Part shown: one piece after another, positions 45,388 through 53,620 of the stretch
How positions within the stretch are numbered: the first letter of the stretch is position 1
Layout of the letters: the number at the start of each line of letters is the position of its first letter
Source: Vicinamibacteria bacterium
GTDB lineage: Bacteria > Acidobacteriota > Vicinamibacteria > Fen-336
DNA length: 64,000 nucleotides
NCBI GenBank assembly: GCA_025994075.1
Contig: JAMQGV010000045.1
Location: 29,290-93,289, forward strand
Direction of reading: 5' to 3'
Program-made: the position numbers and the translations under genes
The notes under the pieces: generated by a model
Seen by the model: only the letters and a program-made list of their open reading frames with translations
What the model was told of the DNA's origin: nothing
Databases searched by the model: none

Positions 45388-48339
45388 ATGGATCCGCTCC
45401 GCAACCTGCTGGAGGCGCACGGGGAAGAGATCGAGGTCAGCGGCAACGCGCCGCTGCTGCTCGCCGACCCCGCGGCCGTGTGGCACGTCAGCCGCGGCCA
45501 CGTCGAGGTGTTCTCGGTCGGCGTCAAGGAGGGGCAGCCGTTCGGCAGCCGTCGCCACTTCTTCTCCGCCCCCGAAGGCGACCTGCTGCTGGGGCTCGAC
45601 CCGGTGGAGCAGGGCCAGGGCCTGGGCCTGCTCGCCGTGGGCGTCGCCGGCAGCCGGGTCCGCAGGGCGCCGCTGGCCCTCGTCGCCGAACGTGCGAAAG
45701 GCGACGCCGCGCTGGCGGCAGCCGTCGCGCCGGCGCTCGAACGCTGGGTCACCGGGCTGTCGATCGGGGCGGCGCGCACGGTCGTGCCCAAGCCGCGCGC
45801 CGACGTCCAGATCCAGCCCGGCGAGAGCGCCGCGGCGAAGGCGGGGCAGCGGGTCAAGACCCGACGCGGAGTGCTGTGGGTGGAACACGCGGGAGGAGCC
45901 GCGTCGCCTTCGTTGTTCATCGGCATGGAGGAGATCCCGGAGGCGGTGGGGTCGGGCTTCGTCTTCCCGCTGGCCCACGAGGCGTGGCTGCAGTCGGTCC
46001 AGGAGGTGAAGCTGGCCGCGGTCGACACCGCCGCAGCGCTCCAGAGCGGCCGGGCTGCCGACGGCCTGCGCGCGCTGACCGACGCGGTGTTCCGCTGCGA
46101 GTTCTTCAACTCGCGCCTGCAGACGGTCGACGAGCTGAACCGGCTGCGCGAGAAGGCCGAGCGCGACCGGGCGGGCCGCGAGAAGAGCCTGGCCGACATC
46201 CAGTCGGTGCTGACCGAGGTGCCGCGCCCGGCCCCGGTCGTCGACAAGGACGACGCGCTGCTGGCGGCCGCGACGCTGGTCGGCCGCGCGATGGACATCG
46301 AGATCAAGGCGCCGCCCAAGGCGCGCGGCGACGAGGCGGTCGCCAGCCGCCAGCCGCTCGACGAGATCGTGCGCACCTCGCGCATCCGCAGCCGGGTGGT
46401 GACGCTGAAGGGCGAGTGGTGGAAGGTCGACGGTGGCCCCTTCCTCGGACGCACCGAAGAAGGCAAGCGCCCGGTCGCCATCCTGCCCACATCGCCGTTC
46501 TCCTACGAAGTGCACGACCCGGCCTCGGGCCGGCGCACGCCGGTCGACGAGGACGTGGCGGCGTCCCTGGAAGGCCAGGCGGTGATGTTCTACCGCTCGC
46601 TGCCCGACCACGCGCTGACCCCCCGCGACCTGCTCGCGTTCGCGGTGTCCACCTGCCGGCAGGACCTGAAGCTGCCGCTGCTGGTCGGCGCCGGTGCCGG
46701 CATCCTCGGCATGCTCACGCCGTACTTCATGGGCGTCGTCGTCCAGGACGTGATCCCGGAGGCCGCCCGCTCGCGCCTCGTGCAGATGGCGCTGATCCTC
46801 GCCACCGTCGCCGTCGTCACCGCCCTGTTCGAGGTGGTCAAGGCGCTGGCGCTGCTGCGCATCGAAGCCAAGATGACGACGGCGCTGCAGCCGGCGGTGT
46901 GGGACCGCCTGCTGACGCTGCCCTCCGGGTTCTTCCGCCAGTTCTCCTCCGGCGACCTCGCGATGCGCGCGCTCGGCATCGACCAGATGCGGCGCCTGTT
47001 GTCCGGGGTCACGATCACGACGCTGATGACCAGCGTCTTCTCGTCGTTCACCTTCGCGCTGCTCTTCTACTACTCGTGGAAGCTGGCGCTGTTCGGCGTG
47101 GGCCTCGTGCTGCTCGCGCTGTCCGTCACGCTCACCCTCGGCTACTTCAAGGTCAGCATCCAGCGCCAGGTGGTCGAGGTCGAGGGGCGCATCTCGGGCC
47201 TGGTGCTGCAGCTCCTCGCCGGGATCGCCAAGCTGCGGGTGACCGGGGCCGAGAGCCGGGCTTTCTCGCGCTGGGCCGCCCAGTTCACCCACCAGAAGCG
47301 GCTCGCCTACCGCACCGGAACCATCGAGAACCTGCTCGAGGTGTTCAACGCGGCGTTCCCGATCGTCAGCTCGATGGCGATCTTCTACGCCGTGCTGTGG
47401 CTCCAGAAGGAGGCGTTCGAGGCCGGCCAGCCTTCCCCGATCAGCCCCGGCGAGTTCGTCGCCTTCAACTCGGCCTTCGCCAGCTTCCTGCTGCAGTCGC
47501 TGCAGACCGGAATGACGGCGATGTCCGCTCTGAACGTGGTCCCGCTGTGGGAGCGGGCGCGGCCGATCCTGGAAACGCGGCCCGAGGTCGACCTCAGCAA
47601 GGCCGACCCCGGAGAGGTCAGCGGCCTGATCGAGGTCAGCCACGTCACCTTCCGCTACCAGCAGGACGGCCCCACGATCCTCAACGACGTCAGCCTGCGC
47701 ATCGAGCCGGGCGAATACGTCGCGCTGGTGGGGCCCTCGGGCTCGGGCAAGTCCACGCTGCTGCGCATGCTGCTCGGGCTCGACGTGCCGGAGACGGGCT
47801 CCGTCTACTACGACGGCCGCGACCTCCAGTTGCTCGACGTCCAGAAGCTGCGCCGCAAGATCGGCGTCGTCTCGCAGAACGCGACGATCCGCTCCGGCTC
47901 GGTGTTCGCCAACATCGTCGGCTCGCTGCCGCTGACCCTCGACGACGCCTGGGAAGCGGCCCGCATGGCCGGTCTCGACGAGGACGTCAAGGGCATGCCG
48001 ATGGGCATGAACACCGTGTTGCAGCAGGGCGGCGGCACCCTCTCCGGCGGCCAGCGCCAGCGGCTGATCATCGCGCGAGCGATCGTCGCCAGGCCGCGCA
48101 TCCTCTTCTTCGACGAGGCCACCAGCGCGCTCGACAACCGCACCCAGGCGATCGTCTCGCAGAGCCTGATGGAGCTGCAGGCGACCCGCATTGCGGTGGC
48201 GCACCGGCTGAGTACCATCATGGGCGCGCACCGCATCTACGTGCTGGCCGGGGGGCGGATCGTGCAGCAGGGCAGCTACCAGGAACTGGTGGCGGTGCCC
48301 GGCATGTTCCAGGACCTCGTCAAGCGCCAGGTCGCCTGA
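45388..48339 (+). CDS. Second NHLM-type ABC transporter with long N-terminal region
   Basis: The 983-residue protein has an N-terminal soluble region of about 400 residues with no peptidase residues. A six-helix membrane domain (about 430-690) and a nucleotide-binding domain follow, with Walker A GPSGSGKST, signature LSGGQRQRL and Walker B ILFFDEATS. This matches the second ABC component that regularly accompanies the C39 transporter in NHLP/NHLM loci. The N-terminal region may bind leader or substrate. It probably forms a heteromer or a second export step with 43209-45383. Confidence 0.92.
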   Translation: MDPLRNLLEAHGEEIEVSGNAPLLLADPAAVWHVSRGHVEVFSVGVKEGQPFGSRRHFFSAPEGDLLLGLDPVEQGQGLGLLAVGVAGSRVRRAPLALVAERAKGDAALAAAVAPALERWVTGLSIGAARTVVPKPRADVQIQPGESAAAKAGQRVKTRRGVLWVEHAGGAASPSLFIGMEEIPEAVGSGFVFPLAHEAWLQSVQEVKLAAVDTAAALQSGRAADGLRALTDAVFRCEFFNSRLQTVDELNRLREKAERDRAGREKSLADIQSVLTEVPRPAPVVDKDDALLAAATLVGRAMDIEIKAPPKARGDEAVASRQPLDEIVRTSRIRSRVVTLKGEWWKVDGGPFLGRTEEGKRPVAILPTSPFSYEVHDPASGRRTPVDEDVAASLEGQAVMFYRSLPDHALTPRDLLAFAVSTCRQDLKLPLLVGAGAGILGMLTPYFMGVVVQDVIPEAARSRLVQMALILATVAVVTALFEVVKALALLRIEAKMTTALQPAVWDRLLTLPSGFFRQFSSGDLAMRALGIDQMRRLLSGVTITTLMTSVFSSFTFALLFYYSWKLALFGVGLVLLALSVTLTLGYFKVSIQRQVVEVEGRISGLVLQLLAGIAKLRVTGAESRAFSRWAAQFTHQKRLAYRTGTIENLLEVFNAAFPIVSSMAIFYAVLWLQKEAFEAGQPSPISPGEFVAFNSAFASFLLQSLQTGMTAMSALNVVPLWERARPILETRPEVDLSKADPGEVSGLIEVSHVTFRYQQDGPTILNDVSLRIEPGEYVALVGPSGSGKSTLLRMLLGLDVPETGSVYYDGRDLQLLDVQKLRRKIGVVSQNATIRSGSVFANIVGSLPLTLDDAWEAARMAGLDEDVKGMPMGMNTVLQQGGGTLSGGQRQRLIIARAIVARPRILFFDEATSALDNRTQAIVSQSLMELQATRIAVAHRLSTIMGAHRIYVLAGGRIVQQGSYQELVAVPGMFQDLVKRQVA

Positions 48340-48352
48340 AAGGTCGCCGCCC

Positions 48353-48775
48353 ATGCCTGCTCTCCGACTGGAGCTCGTCAACGACGTCAACGAGCTCGAC
48401 CGGCTCGCCATCGCGCTCGAGGACTTCGGCCTGCGGCACCAGCTCTCCCCGGACCTGGTGGGCGAGGTCAACCTGGTGCTCGAGGAGATCGTGCAGAACG
48501 TCAACGACCACGGGGCCGGGGACGGTCGCGACCCGGGCGGGCTGCGCACCTGGATCGAGCTCGACGTGGTGGACGGGGAGCTGCGGGGGCAGGTCTCCGA
48601 CAACGGACGCGCGTTCGACCCGCTCCAGGTCGGCGACCCGTCGACCGACGGCCCGCTCGAGCAGCGATCGATCGGCGGGCTGGGCGTCAAGCTGGTACGC
48701 ACGCTGATGGACGAGGTCGCGTACCGCCACGAGGGTGGACGCAACGTGCTGGCCCTGCGTCGCAGGATCGGCTGA
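48353..48775 (+). CDS. HATPase_c serine kinase-like (anti-sigma type) protein
   Basis: The 140-residue protein is a GHKL ATPase of the RsbW/SpoIIAB type. It has the N-box LVLEEIVQNVNDHG and the G-box-like VSDNGRAFDP and RSIGGLGVKLV. Such proteins phosphorylate STAS antagonists or sequester sigma factors. It lies 13 bases after the ABC gene and directly before a STAS protein, forming a partner-switching set. Confidence 0.88.
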   Translation: MPALRLELVNDVNELDRLAIALEDFGLRHQLSPDLVGEVNLVLEEIVQNVNDHGAGDGRDPGGLRTWIELDVVDGELRGQVSDNGRAFDPLQVGDPSTDGPLEQRSIGGLGVKLVRTLMDEVAYRHEGGRNVLALRRRIG

Positions 48776-48785
48776 GGAACGAACG

Positions 48786-49124
48786 ATGGAGATGGTCGAG
48801 CAGAAGGACGGCGAGGTGCTGACGCTCTCGCTCGCGGGGCGCCTCGACGGCGTCACCTCGAAGGGCGTCGAGGAGCGGATCCTGGGCCTGATCGACGGCG
48901 GGGCCCGGCGCATGCTGCTGGACCTCGCGGGGCTCGAGTACGTCAGCAGCATCGGGCTGCGCGTGCTGATGCTGGCCGCCAAGCGGATGAAGGCCGCCGG
49001 CGGCCGGCTGGCGGTCGCCGAGCTGCGGCCGGCGATCCGCAAGGTGTTCGACATCGCCGGCTTCGACACCGTGCTGCACATCGTCGCGAGCCGTGCGGAC
49101 GGCGTCCGGGAACTCTCCGCCTGA
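48786..49124 (+). CDS. STAS-domain anti-anti-sigma factor
   Basis: The 112-residue protein is a single STAS domain with the expected phosphorylation segment EYVSSIGLRVLM (Ser within SSIG), as in SpoIIAA/RsbV. It would be phosphorylated by the preceding kinase and released by the following phosphatase. ATG 48786 follows GAGGAAC. Confidence 0.9.
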   Translation: MEMVEQKDGEVLTLSLAGRLDGVTSKGVEERILGLIDGGARRMLLDLAGLEYVSSIGLRVLMLAAKRMKAAGGRLAVAELRPAIRKVFDIAGFDTVLHIVASRADGVRELSA

Positions 49125-49129
49125 CCGGC

Positions 49130-50299
49130 GTGACCGCCACCAAGGACCCGGCCGCCGGGCCCCACGGCCACATCCTGGTCGTCGACGACCTGGAGCCCAA
49201 CCGCGACCTCCTGCTGCGGCGCCTGGCCCGCCAGGGGCACACGACCTGCTCCGCGGCCGACGGCGTCGAGGCCCTCGAGCGGCTGGCTGCCGAGCCCGTC
49301 GACCTGGTCCTGCTCGACCTGATGATGCCGCGCCTCGACGGCTTCGGCGTGCTGGAGGCGATGAAGGCCTCGGAGCAGTGGCGCGAGATCCCGGTGATCA
49401 TGATCTCGGCGGCCACCGACATCGAGCTGATCGTCAAGGCCATCGCGGCGGGCGCCGCCGACTACCTGCACAAGCCCTTCAACCCGGTGCTGCTGAGGGC
49501 GCGGGTCGGCGCCTGCCTCGAGAAGAAGGCGTTGCGCGACCGCGAGCGCGCCGCGTTCCGGGCGCTGGCCGAGAGCCAGGCCGAGCTGGCTGCCGAGCTG
49601 GCGGAGGCGGCCAACTACGTGCGCTCGGTGCTGCCGGCGCCGATGAAAGGCGCGATCCGCAGCGACTGGACCTTCGTGTCCTCGACGCGCCTGGGCGGCG
49701 ACGGGTTCGGCACGGTGTTCCTGCAGCCGGACAAGCTGGTGGTGTACCTGTTCGACGTCTCCGGGCACGGGGTGGGCGCGGCCCTGCTGGCCGCCTCGCT
49801 GATGAACACCCTGAACGGCGGCAACCTCGGGGGCACGGATCTGTTCGATCCGGCGGCGGTGCTGAAGACGCTGAACGACGACTACCCCATGGAGCGCCAC
49901 AACCAGATGTACTTCACCGCCTGGTACGGCGTGTACACGCCCTCGACGCGGGAGCTGCGCTACGCCAGCGCCGGCCACCCGGCCGCGCTGCTCTTCGGCG
50001 GCGAGGCCCGCCACGAGTTGCGCACGCCGGGCATGGTGATCGGGTTCGATGCCGATGCCAGCTACCGCGAGGCGCGCTGCACGGTCCCGCCCGGCGCCGT
50101 GCTGCACGTCTTCTCGGACGGCGCCTTCGAGGTGCGCCGGCCGGACGGCACGGAGATGGACGAGGAGCAGCTCGAGGCGCTGCTGCGGGCGACGCCGCCC
50201 GGCCCCGGAGCGACGCGCCTGGTGTACGACCGCGTGCGTGCCGAGCGGGGCGAGGGCCTCGACGACGACTTCTCCCTGCTGACCCTCTGCTTCGACTGA
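49130..50299 (+). CDS. Receiver-domain PP2C (SpoIIE/RsbU-type) phosphatase
   Basis: The 389-residue protein joins a CheY-like receiver (VVDDLEPN, LLDLMMPRLDG, HKPF; acidic pocket, Asp and Lys all present) through a coiled linker to a SpoIIE-type PP2C domain. The metal-site motifs are DVSGHGVGAALL, SAGHP and SDGAFE. It should dephosphorylate the STAS protein when the receiver is activated, so a sensor kinase elsewhere may control this module. It is the last gene of the exporter run. Confidence 0.92.
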   Translation: MTATKDPAAGPHGHILVVDDLEPNRDLLLRRLARQGHTTCSAADGVEALERLAAEPVDLVLLDLMMPRLDGFGVLEAMKASEQWREIPVIMISAATDIELIVKAIAAGAADYLHKPFNPVLLRARVGACLEKKALRDRERAAFRALAESQAELAAELAEAANYVRSVLPAPMKGAIRSDWTFVSSTRLGGDGFGTVFLQPDKLVVYLFDVSGHGVGAALLAASLMNTLNGGNLGGTDLFDPAAVLKTLNDDYPMERHNQMYFTAWYGVYTPSTRELRYASAGHPAALLFGGEARHELRTPGMVIGFDADASYREARCTVPPGAVLHVFSDGAFEVRRPDGTEMDEEQLEALLRATPPGPGATRLVYDRVRAERGEGLDDDFSLLTLCFD

Positions 50300-50311
50300 G
50301 CGACGGTCGCT

Positions 50312-52096
50312 CTACGGTTGCGGCGTCGGCGACGGCTGGGCCTGCGGCGGGCGGATCGGCTCGATCTTGAGCGGCTCCGGCGTGCGCGGGGCCGGGGCCG
50401 TGCTCGGCAGCGTGGGCACCTCGAAGAGGGTGGGGGAGGGCTCGCCGCCGACCTCGAAGCTCTTCAGGTCGTCGGCCGTCAGCTCCGGGCGCGAGACCAC
50501 GTGGGGCGTCAGCGTCATCACGATGTCGGTCTGGCTGGCCTCCTCGAGGTTGCGCCCGAACAGGCGGCCGATCAGCGGCAGGTCCGACAGCCCCGGCACG
50601 CCGCGGATGGAGGCCCGCTCGGTCTCGGAGATCAGGCCGGCCAGGACGTTGGTCTCGCCCTCCTTCAGCCGCAGCGTGCTGTTGACCGTGCGCGAGTTGA
50701 AGGTGGGCAGGCCCTGGTAGCCCGTCGGCCCGACCGACGAGATGTCGAGCTTGAGGCCGAGCGAGACGTCGCCCTCGTGGTGCACGCGCGGCGTGATGTC
50801 GATGTTGACGCCGACGTTCTTGTACTCGAACGACGTGATCGCCTGCTGCGAGACGCCGCCCTGTGCGAAGGGCGCGAAGGTGGTGACCGGGATCGGCACC
50901 TGCTCGCCGAAGCGGGCCTGCGCGGTCTGGCCCTCGCTGGCGCGGAGCTGGGGGTTCGCCAGGACCCGGGTGTCGGCGTCCGTCTTGAGCAGGCGGTAGA
51001 TGACGCCGGGCAGCGCCGTCACCACCAGGTTGTCGCGGCGGTACGGGTTGCGCTCGGCGCTGGTGTTGGTGGGGTCGGGGAAGATCGCGCCGGCCACGCC
51101 GATCGGGTTGCCTTCGCCGTCGATGGAGGTCAGCTCGATGCCGTAGTCGCGCAACCGTGTGCGGTTGACCTCGAGGATCTCGACCTCGATCACCACCTCC
51201 GAGCGAGGCTTGTCGATCGCGGCCAGGATCCGCTCCGCCGCCGCGATCTTGTCCGGCGTGTCGTTCATCGTCAGCGCGTTCTGCCCGGGCAGCGGCGCCA
51301 CCCGTCTCGCGCCGAGCACGATCCGCAGCAGGTCGACCGCTTCCTTCAGCTCCGCGTTGGAGAGGAAGAACGTGCGCACGAACTGCTGCTCGTGCTCGCG
51401 CTGCTTGGCCGGCGTGTCGGGCAGCACCAGCACGACCTTCGCGTCGACCACGCGGTGGAAGGTGCGGCCCACCCGCGCCAGCGCCTGCAGCGCCTGCTCG
51501 AAAGGCACGTCGCGCAGGTCCAGCGAGACCACCTGGTCCTGGAACCCGGGGTCGAACACGACGTTGATGCCCGCGGCGCGGCCCAGCGCCAGGTAGGCCT
51601 CGCGCAGGCTCGCGTTGCGGAAGTCGAGCCCCAGCGGCCCGAGGTCGGCGGGCACCGCGAGCCCGGGCAGCGTGCGCTCGCGGGCCGCCTCGCGCGCCTC
51701 GGCCCAGGCCGCCGGTCGCGGCTGGCCCTGGCCGCGGCGCTCGAGCGCGCGTGCCTCGTCGGCCAGCCCGGGCGCATCGGGGTTGAGGTCGACCGCCAGT
51801 CGGAACTCCTCGAGCGCCTCGCGGGTGCGGCCGCGAGCCGCGAGCGCACGGGCCGCCCGCGCGTGTTCTTCCGAGGCGCGGATCCGCGCCGCCGTCAGCC
51901 GCTCGCGGGCGCGCACGTCGCTGGGCCGCTCCTGGAGCGCGCGGGAGTACTCGAGCACCGCGCGGTCCCAGTCGCGCGAGCGCTCGGCGCGCTCGCCGGC
52001 GCGAAAGGCCGCCGAGGTCGTGCACGCGGCGAGCAGGGCGGGGCCGAGGAGGGCCAGCAGCATTCGCGTGCGCAGGCGGCGGCGGGCAGGGCTCAT
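50312..52096 (-). CDS. Secretin (GspD/PilQ superfamily) lipoprotein
   Basis: The 594-residue protein has a lipoprotein-type signal (LLGPALLAAC) and a TPR-like helical segment (about 25-125). An STN/N0 domain, N1-type repeats and the secretin core follow, with the signature VPGLSDLPLIGRLFG. It forms an outer-membrane pore for type II secretion, pili or a related system. No other secretion gene adjoins it, so the partner system lies elsewhere. ATG 52096 overlaps the lolA-like stop as ATGA. It converges on the phosphatase gene with a 12-base gap. Confidence 0.9.
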   Translation of the reverse strand: MSPARRRLRTRMLLALLGPALLAACTTSAAFRAGERAERSRDWDRAVLEYSRALQERPSDVRARERLTAARIRASEEHARAARALAARGRTREALEEFRLAVDLNPDAPGLADEARALERRGQGQPRPAAWAEAREAARERTLPGLAVPADLGPLGLDFRNASLREAYLALGRAAGINVVFDPGFQDQVVSLDLRDVPFEQALQALARVGRTFHRVVDAKVVLVLPDTPAKQREHEQQFVRTFFLSNAELKEAVDLLRIVLGARRVAPLPGQNALTMNDTPDKIAAAERILAAIDKPRSEVVIEVEILEVNRTRLRDYGIELTSIDGEGNPIGVAGAIFPDPTNTSAERNPYRRDNLVVTALPGVIYRLLKTDADTRVLANPQLRASEGQTAQARFGEQVPIPVTTFAPFAQGGVSQQAITSFEYKNVGVNIDITPRVHHEGDVSLGLKLDISSVGPTGYQGLPTFNSRTVNSTLRLKEGETNVLAGLISETERASIRGVPGLSDLPLIGRLFGRNLEEASQTDIVMTLTPHVVSRPELTADDLKSFEVGGEPSPTLFEVPTLPSTAPAPRTPEPLKIEPIRPPQAQPSPTPQP

Positions 52097-52719
52097 CCGG
52101 CGATCACCTCGACGCCTTTCGGCACCGTGAAGCGGAACAGCTCGTCGGCGAGGCCGCGGTTCTCGCGCAGGGCCTCGAAGCGGAAGCGGGAGACGTTGCC
52201 CTGCGCGTCGTGCACCTCGAGGCCCGTGATGCGGTCGCTGCCGTCGAGGTCCACGTAGACGCGGTCGAGCTCGGGGTCGGGAGCTCGAGGCCGCAGCCGC
52301 AGCCGCGGCCGACCGGCCGCGTCGGCCTCGAGCGCCGGCGCGAACTGGGCGGCGATCGACCCGCCCGCCAGCAGCAGCGCGGGAGCGCGGCGGTCGCCGG
52401 CCTGCTCGCGCACGACGACCTGGCGCTCGGCCGGCACGTAGAAGTACCAGGCCTTGCCGTCGCTGAGGAACAGCTTCTGCTCCGGCTTCTCGTAATCCCA
52501 GCGCATGCGGCCCGGGCGCTTGATGCGCAGCACGCCGCTCTCGACCCGCTCGCGGCCCAGGGCCCCGGAGCGCCAGCTCTGGGTGAAGCGCGCCTCGAGG
52601 TCGCGGACCGCGGCGTGGCGGCGCTCGACGCGGGCCAGCAACTCGTCGGCGGCGTCGGCGGACGCCGTCAGCGGTGCCAGCAGCAGGATCGCGAGCGCGA
52701 GGTCGCGCAGCATGCGCAT
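52093..52719 (-). CDS. lolA: LolA-like outer-membrane lipoprotein carrier
   Basis: The 208-residue protein has a signal peptide (LALAILLLAPLTASA) and the LolA fold. Helices followed by strands give LEARFTQSW, VLRIKRPGRMRWDYEKPE and the PAERQVVV segment. LolA ferries lipoproteins across the periplasm. Its coupling to a lipoprotein secretin makes sense, since LolA would deliver it. ATG 52719 (or 52713) lies only about six bases after an extended -10 box. Confidence 0.8.
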   Translation of the reverse strand: MRMLRDLALAILLLAPLTASADAADELLARVERRHAAVRDLEARFTQSWRSGALGRERVESGVLRIKRPGRMRWDYEKPEQKLFLSDGKAWYFYVPAERQVVVREQAGDRRAPALLLAGGSIAAQFAPALEADAAGRPRLRLRPRAPDPELDRVYVDLDGSDRITGLEVHDAQGNVSRFRFEALRENRGLADELFRFTVPKGVEVIAG

Positions 52720-52725
52720 CGCGTG

Positions 52726-52734
52726 ATGCTAGCA
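52726..52734 (-). promoter_or_regulatory. Candidate extended -10 box of the lolA-secretin unit
   Basis: On the minus strand TGCTAGCAT ends about six bases before ATG 52719, so the transcript would be leaderless. No -35 box is clear. Confidence 0.4.
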
Positions 52735-52741
52735 CCGCAGG

Positions 52742-52750
52742 TGCTATCCT
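52742..52750 (+). promoter_or_regulatory. Candidate extended -10 box of the DUF4388 gene
   Basis: TGCTATCCT precedes the ATG at 52783 by about 33 bases, with a GGGGGA ribosome-binding site between. It is back-to-back with the lolA element. No good -35 box. Confidence 0.4.
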
Positions 52751-52782
52751 CCGGGCACTCCATCCCGAGCGGGGGAAAGCGG

Positions 52783-53580
52783 ATGTCCCAGATCGGTACC
52801 CTCCAGGACGTGAAGCTGGCCGACGTCCTGCGGCTGTTCGCCGCGGGGCGCAAGAGCGGCCTGCTGACCGTCAGCGCCGCCGGCCGCCAGGCCCTGGTCC
52901 GGTTCCAGCGCGGCGCCGTCGTCCACGCGATGGCAGGCAAGCTCGCCGGTGACGACGCGGTGATGTCCTTGTTCGGCTGGAAGGAGGGCCAGCTCACGTT
53001 CGTGCCCGAGGAGCGGGCCGTGCCCCCCAACGTCAGGCAGCCGCTCGAGGCGCTGATCGAGGAGGGGCAGCGCTCGGGCCCGACGCTGCTCCGGATGAAG
53101 GAACTGCTGCCCAGCGACCGCGTCGTGTTCGCGCTGTCGCCGGGACCGGCGGCCGACGACGCCCGCGTGACGCTCGGCCCCGCGCAGTGGCGGCTCGTGC
53201 GGCTGCTCGACGGCACCCGCGACATCCGCGACCTGATCGAGCACGCGAAGCAGCCGCGGGCCGAGGTCCAGCGCACGCTGTTCGAGCTGGCCGACGGCGG
53301 CTGGATCGAGCGGGTGGAACTCGGAAAGTCGGTGCGCGTCAAGCTCGAGGGCAAGGACGGCCTGGTCTTCGACGAGCGCCTCGAGCAGGAGTGGATGCGG
53401 GTGCCGCGCTTCTCGCAGGGCGTGCACCGGGTGGAACTGCGCACGCCGTCGGGCCGGACGCTCGAACTGCCCGCCAGCTTCCGCGCAGGCCTGTTCCGCG
53501 ACGTGCACGTGCCGAAGGGCAGCCTCGGCGAGCTCGGCGCCCGCGAAGGCGACGACGTGACGGCCCGTCCCGTGGCCTGA
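52783..53580 (+). CDS. DUF4388 (PATAN-type) domain protein
   Basis: The 265-residue protein starts with the DUF4388 pattern GTLQDVKLADVLRLFAAGRKSGLLTV and AVVHAMAG, a domain common in regulators of gliding or sporulating bacteria and Acidobacteriota. A winged-helix-like middle (LVRLLDGTRDIRDLIEHA) and a beta-rich C terminus (about 185-265) follow. It may be a signalling adaptor; no catalytic residue is seen. Confidence 0.8.
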   Translation: MSQIGTLQDVKLADVLRLFAAGRKSGLLTVSAAGRQALVRFQRGAVVHAMAGKLAGDDAVMSLFGWKEGQLTFVPEERAVPPNVRQPLEALIEEGQRSGPTLLRMKELLPSDRVVFALSPGPAADDARVTLGPAQWRLVRLLDGTRDIRDLIEHAKQPRAEVQRTLFELADGGWIERVELGKSVRVKLEGKDGLVFDERLEQEWMRVPRFSQGVHRVELRTPSGRTLELPASFRAGLFRDVHVPKGSLGELGAREGDDVTARPVA

Positions 53581-53620
53581 AGCCGGCCCGGCTCTCGCGC
53601 GTGATAGCATCGCCAACTCG

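Noticed and set aside
41736..48744. Long minus-strand frames opposite HlyD and both ABC genes
   Set aside because: No family motif, strong compositional bias, and the plus strand has complete transporter domains there.
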